64,000 nt of DNA from Anaerolinea thermophila (lineage in GTDB: Bacteria > Chloroflexota > Anaerolineae > Anaerolineales > Anaerolineaceae), in the NCBI RefSeq assembly GCF_020723905.1, contig NZ_DYHZ01000005.1, forward strand, positions 248,001-312,000, written 5' to 3'. The translations under genes and the position numbers were made by a program. The notes below the pieces were generated by a model. It was not told the origin of the DNA. It saw only the letters and a list, made by a program, of their open reading frames with translations, and did no database searches. Each line of letters begins with the position of its first letter. Position 1 is the first letter of the stretch. Below, piece by piece: positions 8,907-18,034 of the stretch.

Positions 8907-9608
8907 TCAACTTCCATGTTCTGGTAAATCCTCGGCGATGCACATGAGGAGGTGGCTATTTTTTATAATGATTTTTTCCCTGCTACTAAAAATTATCCCA
9001 CGGCTTTCCCACTGGGAAAGGAATCGACTGACTGTGTAAAGGGTTGTCCCAACCATTTCTGCCAGATCTTGACGAGTTAATGGCAGATTGATCACAATAC
9101 CTTCGCTGGTTTTTACACCACTCTGAGCGGCTAGTCGAATCAACATTCTTGCAAGCCGGCGTTCTACCCTTTGAGTAGCGATCTCTTTAAATCTTTGCTG
9201 ATATTCCTGTAACCGTTCAGCCATGAGGCGCATGGCTTGGAGGGAAATAGCGGGCACAATTTTTAGAATTTCTTCTATAGCATCTCTGTTCCATTTCAAT
9301 AAGATACTTTCCTGAGTGACTTCGGCGCTTACAGGATATGCAGAAGAAGGAACAAGTGCAACAATGGCAAAGAAATTACCGGGTGTGACCACATGCATTA
9401 ATACCTGTTGGCCTTCAGGTGTAAGAGAAAATAACCGAATGTGTCCCTTAACAAGAAAGAACAGATTTTCCGCCGGATCTCCTTGAAAAAACAAGAAACT
9501 CCCGGCTTCTGCTTTAATAGAAAATGCTTTCTTGTATATAAAAGTGAGATCTTTCTCATTCATGTCCACAAGGAGTGGATTGCTTTTAAGCGTGAGAAAT
9601 GCATCCAT
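8907..9608 (-). CDS. Crp/Fnr-family transcriptional regulator
   Basis: A 233-residue regulator. Residues about 20-130 are a cyclic-nucleotide-binding-type effector domain (AGSFLFFQGDPAENLFFLVKG), a dimerisation helix follows, and residues about 170-225 form a Crp-type winged helix with LTRQDLAEMVGTTLYTVSRFL. It lacks the N-terminal cysteines of iron-sulfur FNR, so it is not an oxygen sensor of that type; haem- or nitric-oxide-sensing DNR-like behaviour is possible. The recognition helix keeps Ser and Arg of the FNR E-x-x-S-R pattern but has Tyr where FNR has Glu. It precedes the DUF1858 gene, its likely target. Confidence 0.88.
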   Translation of the reverse strand: MDAFLTLKSNPLLVDMNEKDLTFIYKKAFSIKAEAGSFLFFQGDPAENLFFLVKGHIRLFSLTPEGQQVLMHVVTPGNFFAIVALVPSSAYPVSAEVTQESILLKWNRDAIEEILKIVPAISLQAMRLMAERLQEYQQRFKEIATQRVERRLARMLIRLAAQSGVKTSEGIVINLPLTRQDLAEMVGTTLYTVSRFLSQWESRGIIFSSREKIIIKNSHLLMCIAEDLPEHGS

Positions 9609-9650
9609 AGTCCGTATAGTTTAACATAAAGGTATCGTTTAGATCTAATC

Positions 9651-9679
9651 TTGCAGAAATCATTTCCGAAGATTACAAT
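9651..9679 (+). promoter_or_regulatory. Sigma-70-type promoter for folC-lon
   Basis: TTGCAG (9651-9656), a 17-base spacer and TACAAT (9674-9679), 23 bases before the folC ATG. A GGGAGTG ribosome site lies in between. Confidence 0.65.
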
Positions 9680-9702
9680 GCCAATGGGAGTGAATTGAAC
9701 AA

Positions 9703-11103
9703 ATGAGCGAGTATGAAATTTTATACCAAGAAGCCCTGGATTATTTATACAGTTTTGTCGATTACAGCCTCACCAGAAATTTTCGGTACACGCCGGAAAA
9801 ATTCAATCTTGACCGTATTTTTAAGTTTTTAGAACTGCTTGGAAATCCGCAAGAAAAATACGCCATCTATCATGTGGCTGGCACGAAAGGGAAAGGATCC
9901 ACATCTGCGTTAATCGCCAGTGCTCTTCAAGCGGAAGGATATCGGGTCGGTTTTTACACCAGCCCACATCTACAAGATTACACCGAAAGGATACAGGTAG
10001 ATGGTGAACAGATTTCCCATAAGGATTTTGTAGAACTTGTGGGAGAAATTAAGTCCTATGTTGATCAGGTACCACAATTAACCACCTTCGAGATTACCAC
10101 TGCAATGGCATTCTTATACTTCGCCCGTCAGGAATGTCAGGTAGCCGTTATTGAAGTGGGGTTAGGTGGCAGATTGGATGCAACCAACGTGGTAACCCCT
10201 ACTGTTTCGGTCATCACCTCACTTTCTATGGATCATATGAATGTACTGGGGGATACTCTTGCAAAGATTGCATTTGAGAAAGCCGGCATCATCAAACCAG
10301 GAAAACCTGTTGTGACATCACCGCAACTCCCTGAAGCGATGGCGGTGCTTGAGGAGGTTGCCCGCGAAAGGGGGTCCGAATTGTTTAAAGTGGGGCAGGA
10401 TTTTCATTTTGCGCCGTGGTCTCACGATCTTGAAGGTCAGACTTTATTTGTATGGAAGGATGATGAACAAGAATCGGTAAATTCCTTTATTGAATCAGGC
10501 GGGCATACGGATTGGGAACCTTTACGATTGCGTATTCCGTTGCTTGGTTATCACCAGGTACAAAATGCGGCTACAGCGTATGGCGCTCTGCAAATTGGAA
10601 AGCAAAGAGGAGTTTATATTTCAGATTCTTCTATTCAAAAAGGGTTCAGCAACGTTAAATGGCCTGCACGATTTGAAATCTTGAATAAAAACCCCATGCT
10701 GATTGTAGACTCAGCGCATAACCGGGATTCTGCATTAAAACTCAGATTAACCCTCGACGATTATTTACCGGGGAAACCTGTAATTCTGATTTTTGGCGTT
10801 TCAGAAGATAAAGATATTTCAGGCATGCTTGAAGAACTGCTTCCCAGAGTGAAGCGGGTGATTGCCACACAGTCTGTTCACCCCCGAGCCATGGATGCAA
10901 CTGCTCTGGTAAAATTGATCCGTCAACATGGCATGCGTGCAGATGCTATTGTTCCGGTTGAAAAAGCCCTATTGACGGCATTGGAAATTGCAGAAACCTC
11001 AGAAGCCGTCGTTCTTGCGGCCGGTAGTTTGTTCATTGCTGCGGCTGTAAGGTATGCCTGGCAGCAATACGTGCAACCCCAATTACAAACTTCACATCCA
11101 TAA
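9703..11103 (+). CDS. folC: Bifunctional folylpolyglutamate/dihydrofolate synthase
   Basis: Ligates glutamate to dihydropteroate or folate, using ATP, in the cytoplasm. The 466-residue protein has the Mur-ligase/FolC P-loop AGTKGKGSTSA at residues about 59-69, the folate-binding FYTSPHLQDYTERI segment, EVGLGGRLDATNVV, the SMDHMNVLGDTL metal-binding block, the KPGKPVV carbamylated-lysine region and a C-terminal Rossmann-like domain with IVDSAHN. It starts an operon with lon, 17 bases apart. Folate supply connects logically to the SHMT-GcvT protein at 52 kb, but nothing in the sequence links their control. Confidence 0.92.
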   Translation: MSEYEILYQEALDYLYSFVDYSLTRNFRYTPEKFNLDRIFKFLELLGNPQEKYAIYHVAGTKGKGSTSALIASALQAEGYRVGFYTSPHLQDYTERIQVDGEQISHKDFVELVGEIKSYVDQVPQLTTFEITTAMAFLYFARQECQVAVIEVGLGGRLDATNVVTPTVSVITSLSMDHMNVLGDTLAKIAFEKAGIIKPGKPVVTSPQLPEAMAVLEEVARERGSELFKVGQDFHFAPWSHDLEGQTLFVWKDDEQESVNSFIESGGHTDWEPLRLRIPLLGYHQVQNAATAYGALQIGKQRGVYISDSSIQKGFSNVKWPARFEILNKNPMLIVDSAHNRDSALKLRLTLDDYLPGKPVILIFGVSEDKDISGMLEELLPRVKRVIATQSVHPRAMDATALVKLIRQHGMRADAIVPVEKALLTALEIAETSEAVVLAAGSLFIAAAVRYAWQQYVQPQLQTSHP

Positions 11104-11120
11104 TGGAATGAGGCTCTTTT

Positions 11121-13601
11121 ATGAAAGAAAATTGGTCTGATTCAGACGCAGAAGAATTTGCAAACCATTTACATCAGCGGACCGAGGAATTGTATAACAT
11201 CCCTGACGCAGAGCCTGACGATGAGGGACTGATTGAGTGCTCTGCTTTTATCATGCAGGACATGGTAATTTTTCCTCGCATGATTTCGCCTGTATTCATT
11301 CTACCTGGTCCCAATCTGGTTGCCGTTTTGGATGCTCAGGCGAATGACGAGACGATGATTGCCATGTTCCTGCAAGACCCTGATGCAGAAGAACCAGCAC
11401 TAGAGGATTTTCTCCCTATCGGAGTAGAAATTGCTGTCGGACGGTTGCTTTCCCTCTCAGATGGCAAAAGTTCTGCCCTGATTCAGGGACGGCGGCGGGT
11501 TGAAATAGTCGAAATTGTTCAGGAAGACCCATACTTAAGGGTTCGGGCTCGTCCAATTCACGAGTCAGTTGAAGTCAATCGGGAAATTGACGCGTTGATG
11601 CGCACTTCGCGAGACTTGTTTGAAAAATGCGTACAACTTGATCGCAGTATCCCGGATGAAGCCCATATTTACTCCCTCAATATTCCAGAGCCGGGATGGC
11701 TGGCAGATATGATTGCCACCGCAATATCTTTCCCTCTCAAGGAAAGGCAAACTTTGCTCTTGCTGGCAGATCCAAAAGAGCGACTGAAACGGCTTAACTG
11801 GTTGCTGGCACAAGAGTTGGATGTTCTGCAACTGGAAGATGAAATTCAAAGCAGGGTACAAAATGAGGTTGATAAAAGCCAGCGAGAGTTTTATCTTCGC
11901 GAGCAAATGAAAGCCATCCAGACTGAACTTGGAGAAGGGGATATCTGGATGCGGGATATCGCAGAGCTTCGCGAGCGGATCGAAAAAGCCGGTTTACCCG
12001 ATGAAGCCCGTAAGGTTGCTGAAAAAGAAGTGGAACGTCTTGCTCAAATGCCTGCAATGGCTCCTGAAGTGGGGATCATCCGAACGTATCTTGAATGGAT
12101 TCTGGAATTACCCTGGTACCAGGAAACAGAAGATAACCTTGATGTGGAACACGCCGCAAAGGTTCTGGATCAATATCATTTCGGCTTGAAAGATGCCAAA
12201 GATCGCATTCTGGAATATATTGCCGTTCGAAGTCTGAAACCCAAACGATCTCGTCAGCCCATTTTGTGTTTTTCAGGTCCTCCAGGCACCGGTAAAACTT
12301 CCCTGGGACGTTCCATTGCCGAAGCACTTGGTAGAAATTTTGTCAGAGTTTCACTCGGAGGAGTCAGAGACGAGGCTGAAATTCGTGGACACCGCAGAAC
12401 ATATATTGGTGCTCTTCCTGGAAGAATTTTACAAACCATGCGCCGGGCAGGGACCATTAATCCACTCTTCATGCTGGATGAAATTGACAAACTGGGCGCT
12501 GACTTCCGTGGTGATCCTGCAGCCGCCCTTTTAGAAGTACTGGATCCTGAGCAAAACCACGCCTTTTCGGATCATTATCTCGAGATCCCGTATGATTTAT
12601 CTAAAGTAATGTTCATTACAACTGCTAACTCTTTGGCTTCCATACCGCCAGCACTTCTGGATCGCATGGAAGTGATTGAGTTCCCGGGTTACATTGAAGA
12701 GGAAAAACTGGAGATTGCCAGAAGATTCCTGATTCCTCGCCAGATTGAAGAAAGCGGTTTGCAAGATAAAGAGGTTGTCTTCAGAGATAGCGCTATCCGA
12801 AGAATTATTCGTGAGTACACTTATGAAGCGGGGGTGCGGAATTTAGAGCGGGAAATCGGGAGAATGTGCCGAAAGATAGCCCGGTTGAAGTCTCAAAAGA
12901 AACGCTATCCAACACAATTGACCCCTCAACTGGTTGAAAAATTTTTGGGTCCTCCGCAGTTCTTTGTTACTGAGGCAGAAAGACAGGACGAAGTAGGTGT
13001 TGCTACAGCCATGGCGTGGACAGAGACGGGTGGTGAAATTATGCCCGTTGAAGTTCTTATCATGGAAGGTAAAGGAAATCTTCAGATAACAGGGCAAGTT
13101 GGCGACATCATGCAAGAGTCTGCCCAGGCAGCTTTGTCTTATCTCAAAGCCCATTGTGCTGACTTTGATTTAGAGCCCTCCATTTTTGAGGGGTTGGATA
13201 TTCACATCCACGTTCCTGAAGGTGCGGTTCCTAAAGATGGTCCCAGTGCGGGGATTACCATTGCAACTGCGCTGGCATCGGCTTTGACAGAACGAAAGGT
13301 TTACCGTGATGTGGGAATGACCGGAGAAATTACATTACGGGGAAGAGTTCTGCCAATTGGGGGAGTACGCGAAAAAATCCTCGCAGCTCATCGGGCAGGA
13401 TTAAAAACAGTCATTCTCCCTGAGAAAAACAAGAAAGACCTTGTGGATGTCCCTAAAAAAGTGTTATCAGACTTAAAAATTGTGTTTGTCACCCATATTG
13501 ACGAGGTCTTTCGGGTGGCTCTTCATCCTGCCAGTGAGAATGCCTCACCACCTCGATGGAAGATAAAAAAAGAGGAGAAAAACGAGGAAGAAGAGGAATA
13601 A
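11121..13601 (+). CDS. lon: ATP-dependent Lon protease
   Basis: A cytosolic AAA+ serine protease that degrades misfolded and regulatory proteins. It has 826 residues: an N-terminal LON substrate domain (about 35-230), a helical region, Walker A GPPGTGKTS near 386-394, Walker B MLDEIDK near 450, and the P domain with catalytic Ser709 in PKDGPSAG and Lys752 in VREKILAAHRAG. The 43-residue spacing of the dyad equals that of E. coli Lon (S679/K722). The tail after the protease domain is a run of Lys and Glu, which is unusual and could be disordered. GAGG lies eight bases before the ATG. A very strong terminator follows. Confidence 0.95.
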   Translation: MKENWSDSDAEEFANHLHQRTEELYNIPDAEPDDEGLIECSAFIMQDMVIFPRMISPVFILPGPNLVAVLDAQANDETMIAMFLQDPDAEEPALEDFLPIGVEIAVGRLLSLSDGKSSALIQGRRRVEIVEIVQEDPYLRVRARPIHESVEVNREIDALMRTSRDLFEKCVQLDRSIPDEAHIYSLNIPEPGWLADMIATAISFPLKERQTLLLLADPKERLKRLNWLLAQELDVLQLEDEIQSRVQNEVDKSQREFYLREQMKAIQTELGEGDIWMRDIAELRERIEKAGLPDEARKVAEKEVERLAQMPAMAPEVGIIRTYLEWILELPWYQETEDNLDVEHAAKVLDQYHFGLKDAKDRILEYIAVRSLKPKRSRQPILCFSGPPGTGKTSLGRSIAEALGRNFVRVSLGGVRDEAEIRGHRRTYIGALPGRILQTMRRAGTINPLFMLDEIDKLGADFRGDPAAALLEVLDPEQNHAFSDHYLEIPYDLSKVMFITTANSLASIPPALLDRMEVIEFPGYIEEEKLEIARRFLIPRQIEESGLQDKEVVFRDSAIRRIIREYTYEAGVRNLEREIGRMCRKIARLKSQKKRYPTQLTPQLVEKFLGPPQFFVTEAERQDEVGVATAMAWTETGGEIMPVEVLIMEGKGNLQITGQVGDIMQESAQAALSYLKAHCADFDLEPSIFEGLDIHIHVPEGAVPKDGPSAGITIATALASALTERKVYRDVGMTGEITLRGRVLPIGGVREKILAAHRAGLKTVILPEKNKKDLVDVPKKVLSDLKIVFVTHIDEVFRVALHPASENASPPRWKIKKEEKNEEEEE

Positions 13602-13603
13602 AA

Positions 13604-13643
13604 AACACGGGACTGTCCTATTTTTCTAAGACAGTCCCGTGTT
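13604..13643. terminator. Perfect 14-bp hairpin terminator between lon and the DivIVA-like gene
   Basis: Arms 13604-13617 and 13630-13643 pair perfectly around a T-rich 12-base loop. The site lies three bases after the lon stop and faces a convergent gene. There is no long T-tract after the right arm on either strand, so it may act partly as a bidirectional or 3'-end-protecting hairpin. Confidence 0.75.
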
Positions 13644-13660
13644 GCACACAAACATTTTTT

Positions 13661-14122
13661 TTATCCTTCTGGGGATCTTCTTTCACTTTGTAAAGTTCGG
13701 ACCCCATTCCGTACCTGGGTCAAAATTCTTTCCAGTTCGGCTTCCAGACGGGTCAGAGACTCTAAAACGTAATCATCGGCTTCTTTCCGTATGGCTGCAG
13801 CATCGATATGGGCTTGTTCAATAATCTGTTCCGCTCTGGCTTGTGCTTCTGCTACAATTGAATCTCTCGCAACTAACTGCTCACTTTTCTCTCGTGCCAA
13901 TGCAATGGTTCGATTTGCTTCTTCCTGCGCCTGTGCCAGAATACGATCTCTTTGAGCCAGAATTTGCTGTGCTTTCTTGATTTCCTCTGGAATAGAGACA
14001 CGCATCTGATCAATAATGTCCAGCATCCGATCCTCGTTCACCAGTACGCTATGCGTTAAAGGGAACGGTCGGCTTTCATTAAAGAGTTCTTCGAGTCGAT
14101 CTACCAGGTGCAGGATATCCAT
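13661..14122 (-). CDS. Coiled-coil protein, DivIVA / ATP-synthase-b-like
   Basis: A 153-residue soluble protein. Residues about 45-145 form a long alanine- and glutamate-rich helix (AQEEANRTIALAREKSEQLV, ARAEQIIEQAH) that will score as a coiled coil and resembles F0F1 subunit b stalks and DivIVA-like scaffolds. There is no membrane segment, so it is not a true subunit b. Position near recG, coaD and other growth genes suggests a cell-division or scaffold role, which is only inference. GGAGG lies seven bases before the ATG, and a TATAAT-type -10 is at 14175-14180 on the same strand. Confidence 0.7.
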   Translation of the reverse strand: MDILHLVDRLEELFNESRPFPLTHSVLVNEDRMLDIIDQMRVSIPEEIKKAQQILAQRDRILAQAQEEANRTIALAREKSEQLVARDSIVAEAQARAEQIIEQAHIDAAAIRKEADDYVLESLTRLEAELERILTQVRNGVRTLQSERRSPEG

Positions 14123-14194
14123 TTATTTCCTCCGTGACCTTTTACGATCTTTCCGTTGCAATTTTTATACCGATATTATATGGCAAATTCTTAA

Positions 14195-14710
14195 CTAGTC
14201 TCGTATGGGAACCGGTAATAACATGGAAGGGGTCTGTTTGAGTTTGGTTTTCAGAGCAATTTCCACATGTGGGGGAACCATACTGGAAATATCTCCGCCT
14301 AACGCTGCAATTTCCCTCACTGTTGTCGAGGAAAGAAATGTATGCTCCTCGTTGGTAATAAGCGCGATCACTTCAATGTCGGGTGCAAGGCGATGGTTTG
14401 CAAGAGCCATGCGAAACTCATATTCAAAATCAGAAAAAACCCGCAAGCCTCTGACAATCACTTGAGCCCCATTTTCACGACAGGCATCCACAGTTAATCC
14501 GCGATACCCGATCACACGGATTTTTTCCTGTCCGGCGAAGGATTGTTGTACCAGTTCCATTCGCTCTTCAGGGCTAAACAGTAAGTTCTTCAGGGGGCGA
14601 TCATACACTGCCACAATTAATTCATCGAAGATGCAGGAGGCGCGCAGTGCAATATTGATATGCCCATAATGAATGGGGTCAAAGGTTCCTGGAAAGAAGG
14701 CTCGTACCAT
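14195..14710 (-). CDS. coaD: Phosphopantetheine adenylyltransferase
   Basis: Adenylylates 4'-phosphopantetheine to dephospho-CoA, the fourth step of CoA synthesis, in the cytoplasm. At 171 residues it has normal length. The nucleotidyltransferase signature FPGTFDPIHYGHIN is at residues about 6-19, the phosphate-binding RGLRVFSDFEYE is in the middle, and the second signature FLSSTTVREIA near residue 128. It lies two bases after recG. In many bacteria rsmD sits between them; here it is absent. Confidence 0.94.
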   Translation of the reverse strand: MVRAFFPGTFDPIHYGHINIALRASCIFDELIVAVYDRPLKNLLFSPEERMELVQQSFAGQEKIRVIGYRGLTVDACRENGAQVIVRGLRVFSDFEYEFRMALANHRLAPDIEVIALITNEEHTFLSSTTVREIAALGGDISSMVPPHVEIALKTKLKQTPSMLLPVPIRD

Positions 14711-14712
14711 GA

Positions 14713-17157
14713 TTAACTGATATCTCCTTTGCCATTCTGCCAGAATTCCTCTAACCGTTTTGCTAGTAGAGCATGCTCTGGCAACTGAAGTTCCGGGTCT
14801 TTTTGAAAGATGAATTGAGCTTGTTGACGCGCTTTTTCAATAATATGCACATCTGTTAAATTCGCCATTTTCAACTCGGTGAAACCAGCCTGGCGTGTTC
14901 CCAAAAACTCTCCGGGTCCCCGTTGCTGCAGGTCACGCTCTGCCAGCACAAAGCCATCATTTGTTTCTACCATGACAGAAAGGCGTTCATTTTCCAGAGC
15001 ATCATCAGATTCAGGAATCAGCAAACAATACGATTTGGCTGCGCCGCGTCCGACTCTTCCTCTGAACTGATGTAATTGTGCTAATCCGAAACGGTTTGCT
15101 CCCTCGATAACCATCACGGTAGCGTTCGGGACATCTACACCAACCTCAATGACGGAGGTGGAAACCAGGATGTGATATTGACCATCTCTAAATCGAGCCA
15201 TCACTTCATCTTTTTCTTCCGGTTTTAATCTTCCGTGCATCATCCCAATGTTTAGATCGGGGAAGACCTCTTTTTGTAACCGGGAAAATTCCTGTACTAC
15301 GGACAAACCATCTCCGTTTTCGTTTTGTTCCACCATTGGATAAATAATATATGCCTGATGTCCATTGCTGATCTCATGGCGAATCAGTTGATAGGCTCGT
15401 TCTCTTTCCAGTGGATGAAGAACATGTGTTTCCACGGGTTGACGTCCGGGTGGCATTTCATCCATGACCGTCAAATCAAGGTCACCATAAATCGTCAATG
15501 CCAGTGAACGTGGGATTGGCGTGGCTGTCATTACCAGGAGGTGAGGATTATTCCCTTTCTTCCTGAGCGCCGCACGTTGTGACACACCAAATCTGTGTTG
15601 TTCATCAATAACAACTAACTGTAAATCTTGAAATTGTACTGGATCTTCAATGAGTGCGTGGGTTCCAATTAATAATTTTACTGATCCGTTTTGCAATCCA
15701 TTCAAAATATCTTCTCTCTCTGCGCCTCGGACATCGCTGGTGAGGAGCCGGATTTGCTCGGGCTGGAGAATAGCAGGCAAATCATCTCCAGATTGGGTCA
15801 ACACGCGGCTTAAATTTCGATAATGTTGTTCTGCAAGGATACTGGTGGGAGCCATCACAGCAGCCTGGGCTCCATGGTAGGTTACCATGCCAATTGCCAT
15901 TGCGGCTACAATCGTTTTTCCCGATCCAACATCTCCCTGTAAAAGGCGATCCATGGGTTTTCCAGATGCAAGATCTATTCGGATTTCCTGAATGGCTCTT
16001 TTTTGGGCATTGGTTAATTCGTAGGGCAACAGGGCAAGTCTCTGCTCAATCCAGGAGTCTGGTACTTCAAATACCCTTGCTGGGAGAGATTTCCACGAGA
16101 GTTTTTGACGTAAAACACCCAGTTGAAGCAGAAAGATTTCGTCAAAAGCCAGGCGCCAACGGGCCTGGTCTAAAGAGTCCTGACTATCCGGAAAATGAGT
16201 TTGTGAAATGGCAATTCCCAGCTCAAGCAACTTGAGCGAGGTGCGCACTGAAGTTGGGAGAAAATCCTGAACCTTCGGTGCCCATTGCATGATGGTTTTA
16301 TACATCAGCCGGCGCAATGTTTTTTGGTTCAACTCGCTGGTCAGGGGATAAACGGGGACAATTCGACTGGTATGCAATTGCTCCCGATCAATTTCCTCGA
16401 TTTCCGGATCTTTCATCACCAGTTTTCCCAAATACATATCCAGTTTCCCGGAAACCGCTACTTGGGTTCCTTTTGGAAAACGATTGACATACCATAACTT
16501 ATTGAACCAGGAAAGACGGAGAGTACCGGTTCCATCTGTAATGATGGCTTCAATCAATTGCATTTTTCCATCACGAACCGGTCGCGATGCAATTGCCTGA
16601 ATCACTCCTAATACAGTTACTTCATCGCCATATTTCAATTTATTGATGGGTTTCAGCCGGCTGTAATCATCATACCGTCTTGGGAAAAAATACAACAAAT
16701 CTTGAAGCGTCCTGACACCAAATTTTTCGAGAGCATCGGCTGTTTTCTTGCCAACACCGCTCACGCGTTCAAGCGGCGTCTGAAGAATTTTAGAGATTTG
16801 AGTATTATCTTCTTCACGGGTTTCTTTCTTCACCGAAGGTTGTTGTGAGCCTTTGGATGAATGTCTGGAAGGATGTTCTACTAGTTGAGCAGGTGCTTTA
16901 TTAGACGCGCCACAGGTTTCAATTTGAGCGAAAATCTGTTGAATAATTTCTTTACGTTGTTCTGGTTGCAAACGGGGATATTCCTGAAGTTTTTCCACGA
17001 TGAAAGAAATTAATTCTTCAGGTAACTGATACGCACGGGCTTCTCTTTCCCAATATGGGACAGCCTTATCTAAACCACCCACAACAGCGCGATTCTCATA
17101 GTTTTGTTCGCGCTCAAGTTCTAAAAATTTGTTTAATTTTTCCAGTGGAGACTGCAT
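14713..17157 (-). CDS. recG: ATP-dependent DNA helicase RecG with N-terminal extension
   Basis: Remodels stalled replication forks and Holliday junctions. The 814-residue protein has an N-terminal extension of about 130 residues ahead of the helix-hairpin-helix/wedge start (RVSGVGKKTADALEKFGV); extensions like this are known in Thermotoga and some other RecG proteins. The OB wedge domain follows. Walker A LLQGDVGSGKT lies near residue 408, the DEQH box in VIDEQHRFGV, and the TRG/C-terminal motifs in QFRGRVGRG and LQQRGPGEFLGTRQAGF. E. coli RecG has 693 residues. The gene heads a block with coaD on the same strand. Confidence 0.94.
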   Translation of the reverse strand: MQSPLEKLNKFLELEREQNYENRAVVGGLDKAVPYWEREARAYQLPEELISFIVEKLQEYPRLQPEQRKEIIQQIFAQIETCGASNKAPAQLVEHPSRHSSKGSQQPSVKKETREEDNTQISKILQTPLERVSGVGKKTADALEKFGVRTLQDLLYFFPRRYDDYSRLKPINKLKYGDEVTVLGVIQAIASRPVRDGKMQLIEAIITDGTGTLRLSWFNKLWYVNRFPKGTQVAVSGKLDMYLGKLVMKDPEIEEIDREQLHTSRIVPVYPLTSELNQKTLRRLMYKTIMQWAPKVQDFLPTSVRTSLKLLELGIAISQTHFPDSQDSLDQARWRLAFDEIFLLQLGVLRQKLSWKSLPARVFEVPDSWIEQRLALLPYELTNAQKRAIQEIRIDLASGKPMDRLLQGDVGSGKTIVAAMAIGMVTYHGAQAAVMAPTSILAEQHYRNLSRVLTQSGDDLPAILQPEQIRLLTSDVRGAEREDILNGLQNGSVKLLIGTHALIEDPVQFQDLQLVVIDEQHRFGVSQRAALRKKGNNPHLLVMTATPIPRSLALTIYGDLDLTVMDEMPPGRQPVETHVLHPLERERAYQLIRHEISNGHQAYIIYPMVEQNENGDGLSVVQEFSRLQKEVFPDLNIGMMHGRLKPEEKDEVMARFRDGQYHILVSTSVIEVGVDVPNATVMVIEGANRFGLAQLHQFRGRVGRGAAKSYCLLIPESDDALENERLSVMVETNDGFVLAERDLQQRGPGEFLGTRQAGFTELKMANLTDVHIIEKARQQAQFIFQKDPELQLPEHALLAKRLEEFWQNGKGDIS

Positions 17158-17176
17158 AACTGTATTTTACCGCACT

Positions 17177-18025
17177 TTAATCCCCCTCAAGAATGACCAT
17201 TCCTATCGTGCGGGGACCAAATAAAATTGCTGTTGGCAGATTCAAACTGTGTTCGCTAAATGGAACATCCGGAAACATTTCGTGTACATAGTTCCGTAAG
17301 ATTTGAGTTTCGTGATTGAACGGAGAAATGCCCTGAAGAACCGCAATATGTCTTAATTCCTCAAATTCTTCCAGAAATTCCTGAAAGAAATCCAACGCGC
17401 CTCGGACATTTCTCGCTTTTTCAATTGGACTGATTTTCCCCTCTTCAAAGGACAACACCGGCAGCATGTTGAGCATTTCCCCGGCTATCGCTTGAGGTTT
17501 CTCCAAAAAACCGGCTTCGTGAAGATAGGAAAGCCCTGCGGTACAAATAAGGGTATAAAGTTTCGGGATGGTTCTCCGTATCTTCTGCTCAATAGTCAAT
17601 GGATCTTTCCCATGAGCAGCTTCCTGTGCTGCCATTTGTACGAGCAATCCCACTCCTACCGAAATGGTTTGTGAATCGATCAGCGTTATAGGCACCAGGT
17701 TTTTTGCGGCTTGCGCGGCTTCTTCTGCCGCTTTGTAAATTGGGGTTAATTCCGACGAGGAAAAAATAGCAATGACATGGGAATATTCAGCGGCATGTTT
17801 TTGAAATAATGCATAAAAGGTTTCGGGATCTGGTGCTTTGAGGCGGGGTTTAATTCCGTTCAATGTAGATGAGGGAAGATAATTCCATCGAATTCCTTCC
17901 CCTTCCGGATACACTAATCCCCGTAAAGAAACATCATATGGGACAATCCAAACATGTTGATACCCCGGAAATCCAGGGTGGGTGAATTGAGTGGCAGCAT
18001 CAGTGAGAATGCAAAGGTTGCCCAT
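17177..18025 (-). CDS. DegV-family fatty-acid-binding protein
   Basis: A 282-residue soluble protein of the DegV/FakB family, which binds a fatty acid between two domains and presents it to the FakA kinase. Family features: the N-terminal LTDAATQFT strand (usually TDSxxD), IFSSSELTPIYKAA for the head group, the LIDSQTISVGVGLLV block and a C-terminal GPRTIGM strand. It lies ten bases after the DAK2-domain gene, so the pair looks like a FakA/FakB module. Head-group residues differ enough from FakB that another lipid is possible. Confidence 0.85.
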   Translation of the reverse strand: MGNLCILTDAATQFTHPGFPGYQHVWIVPYDVSLRGLVYPEGEGIRWNYLPSSTLNGIKPRLKAPDPETFYALFQKHAAEYSHVIAIFSSSELTPIYKAAEEAAQAAKNLVPITLIDSQTISVGVGLLVQMAAQEAAHGKDPLTIEQKIRRTIPKLYTLICTAGLSYLHEAGFLEKPQAIAGEMLNMLPVLSFEEGKISPIEKARNVRGALDFFQEFLEEFEELRHIAVLQGISPFNHETQILRNYVHEMFPDVPFSEHSLNLPTAILFGPRTIGMVILEGD

Positions 18026-18034
18026 TCTTCTGTT

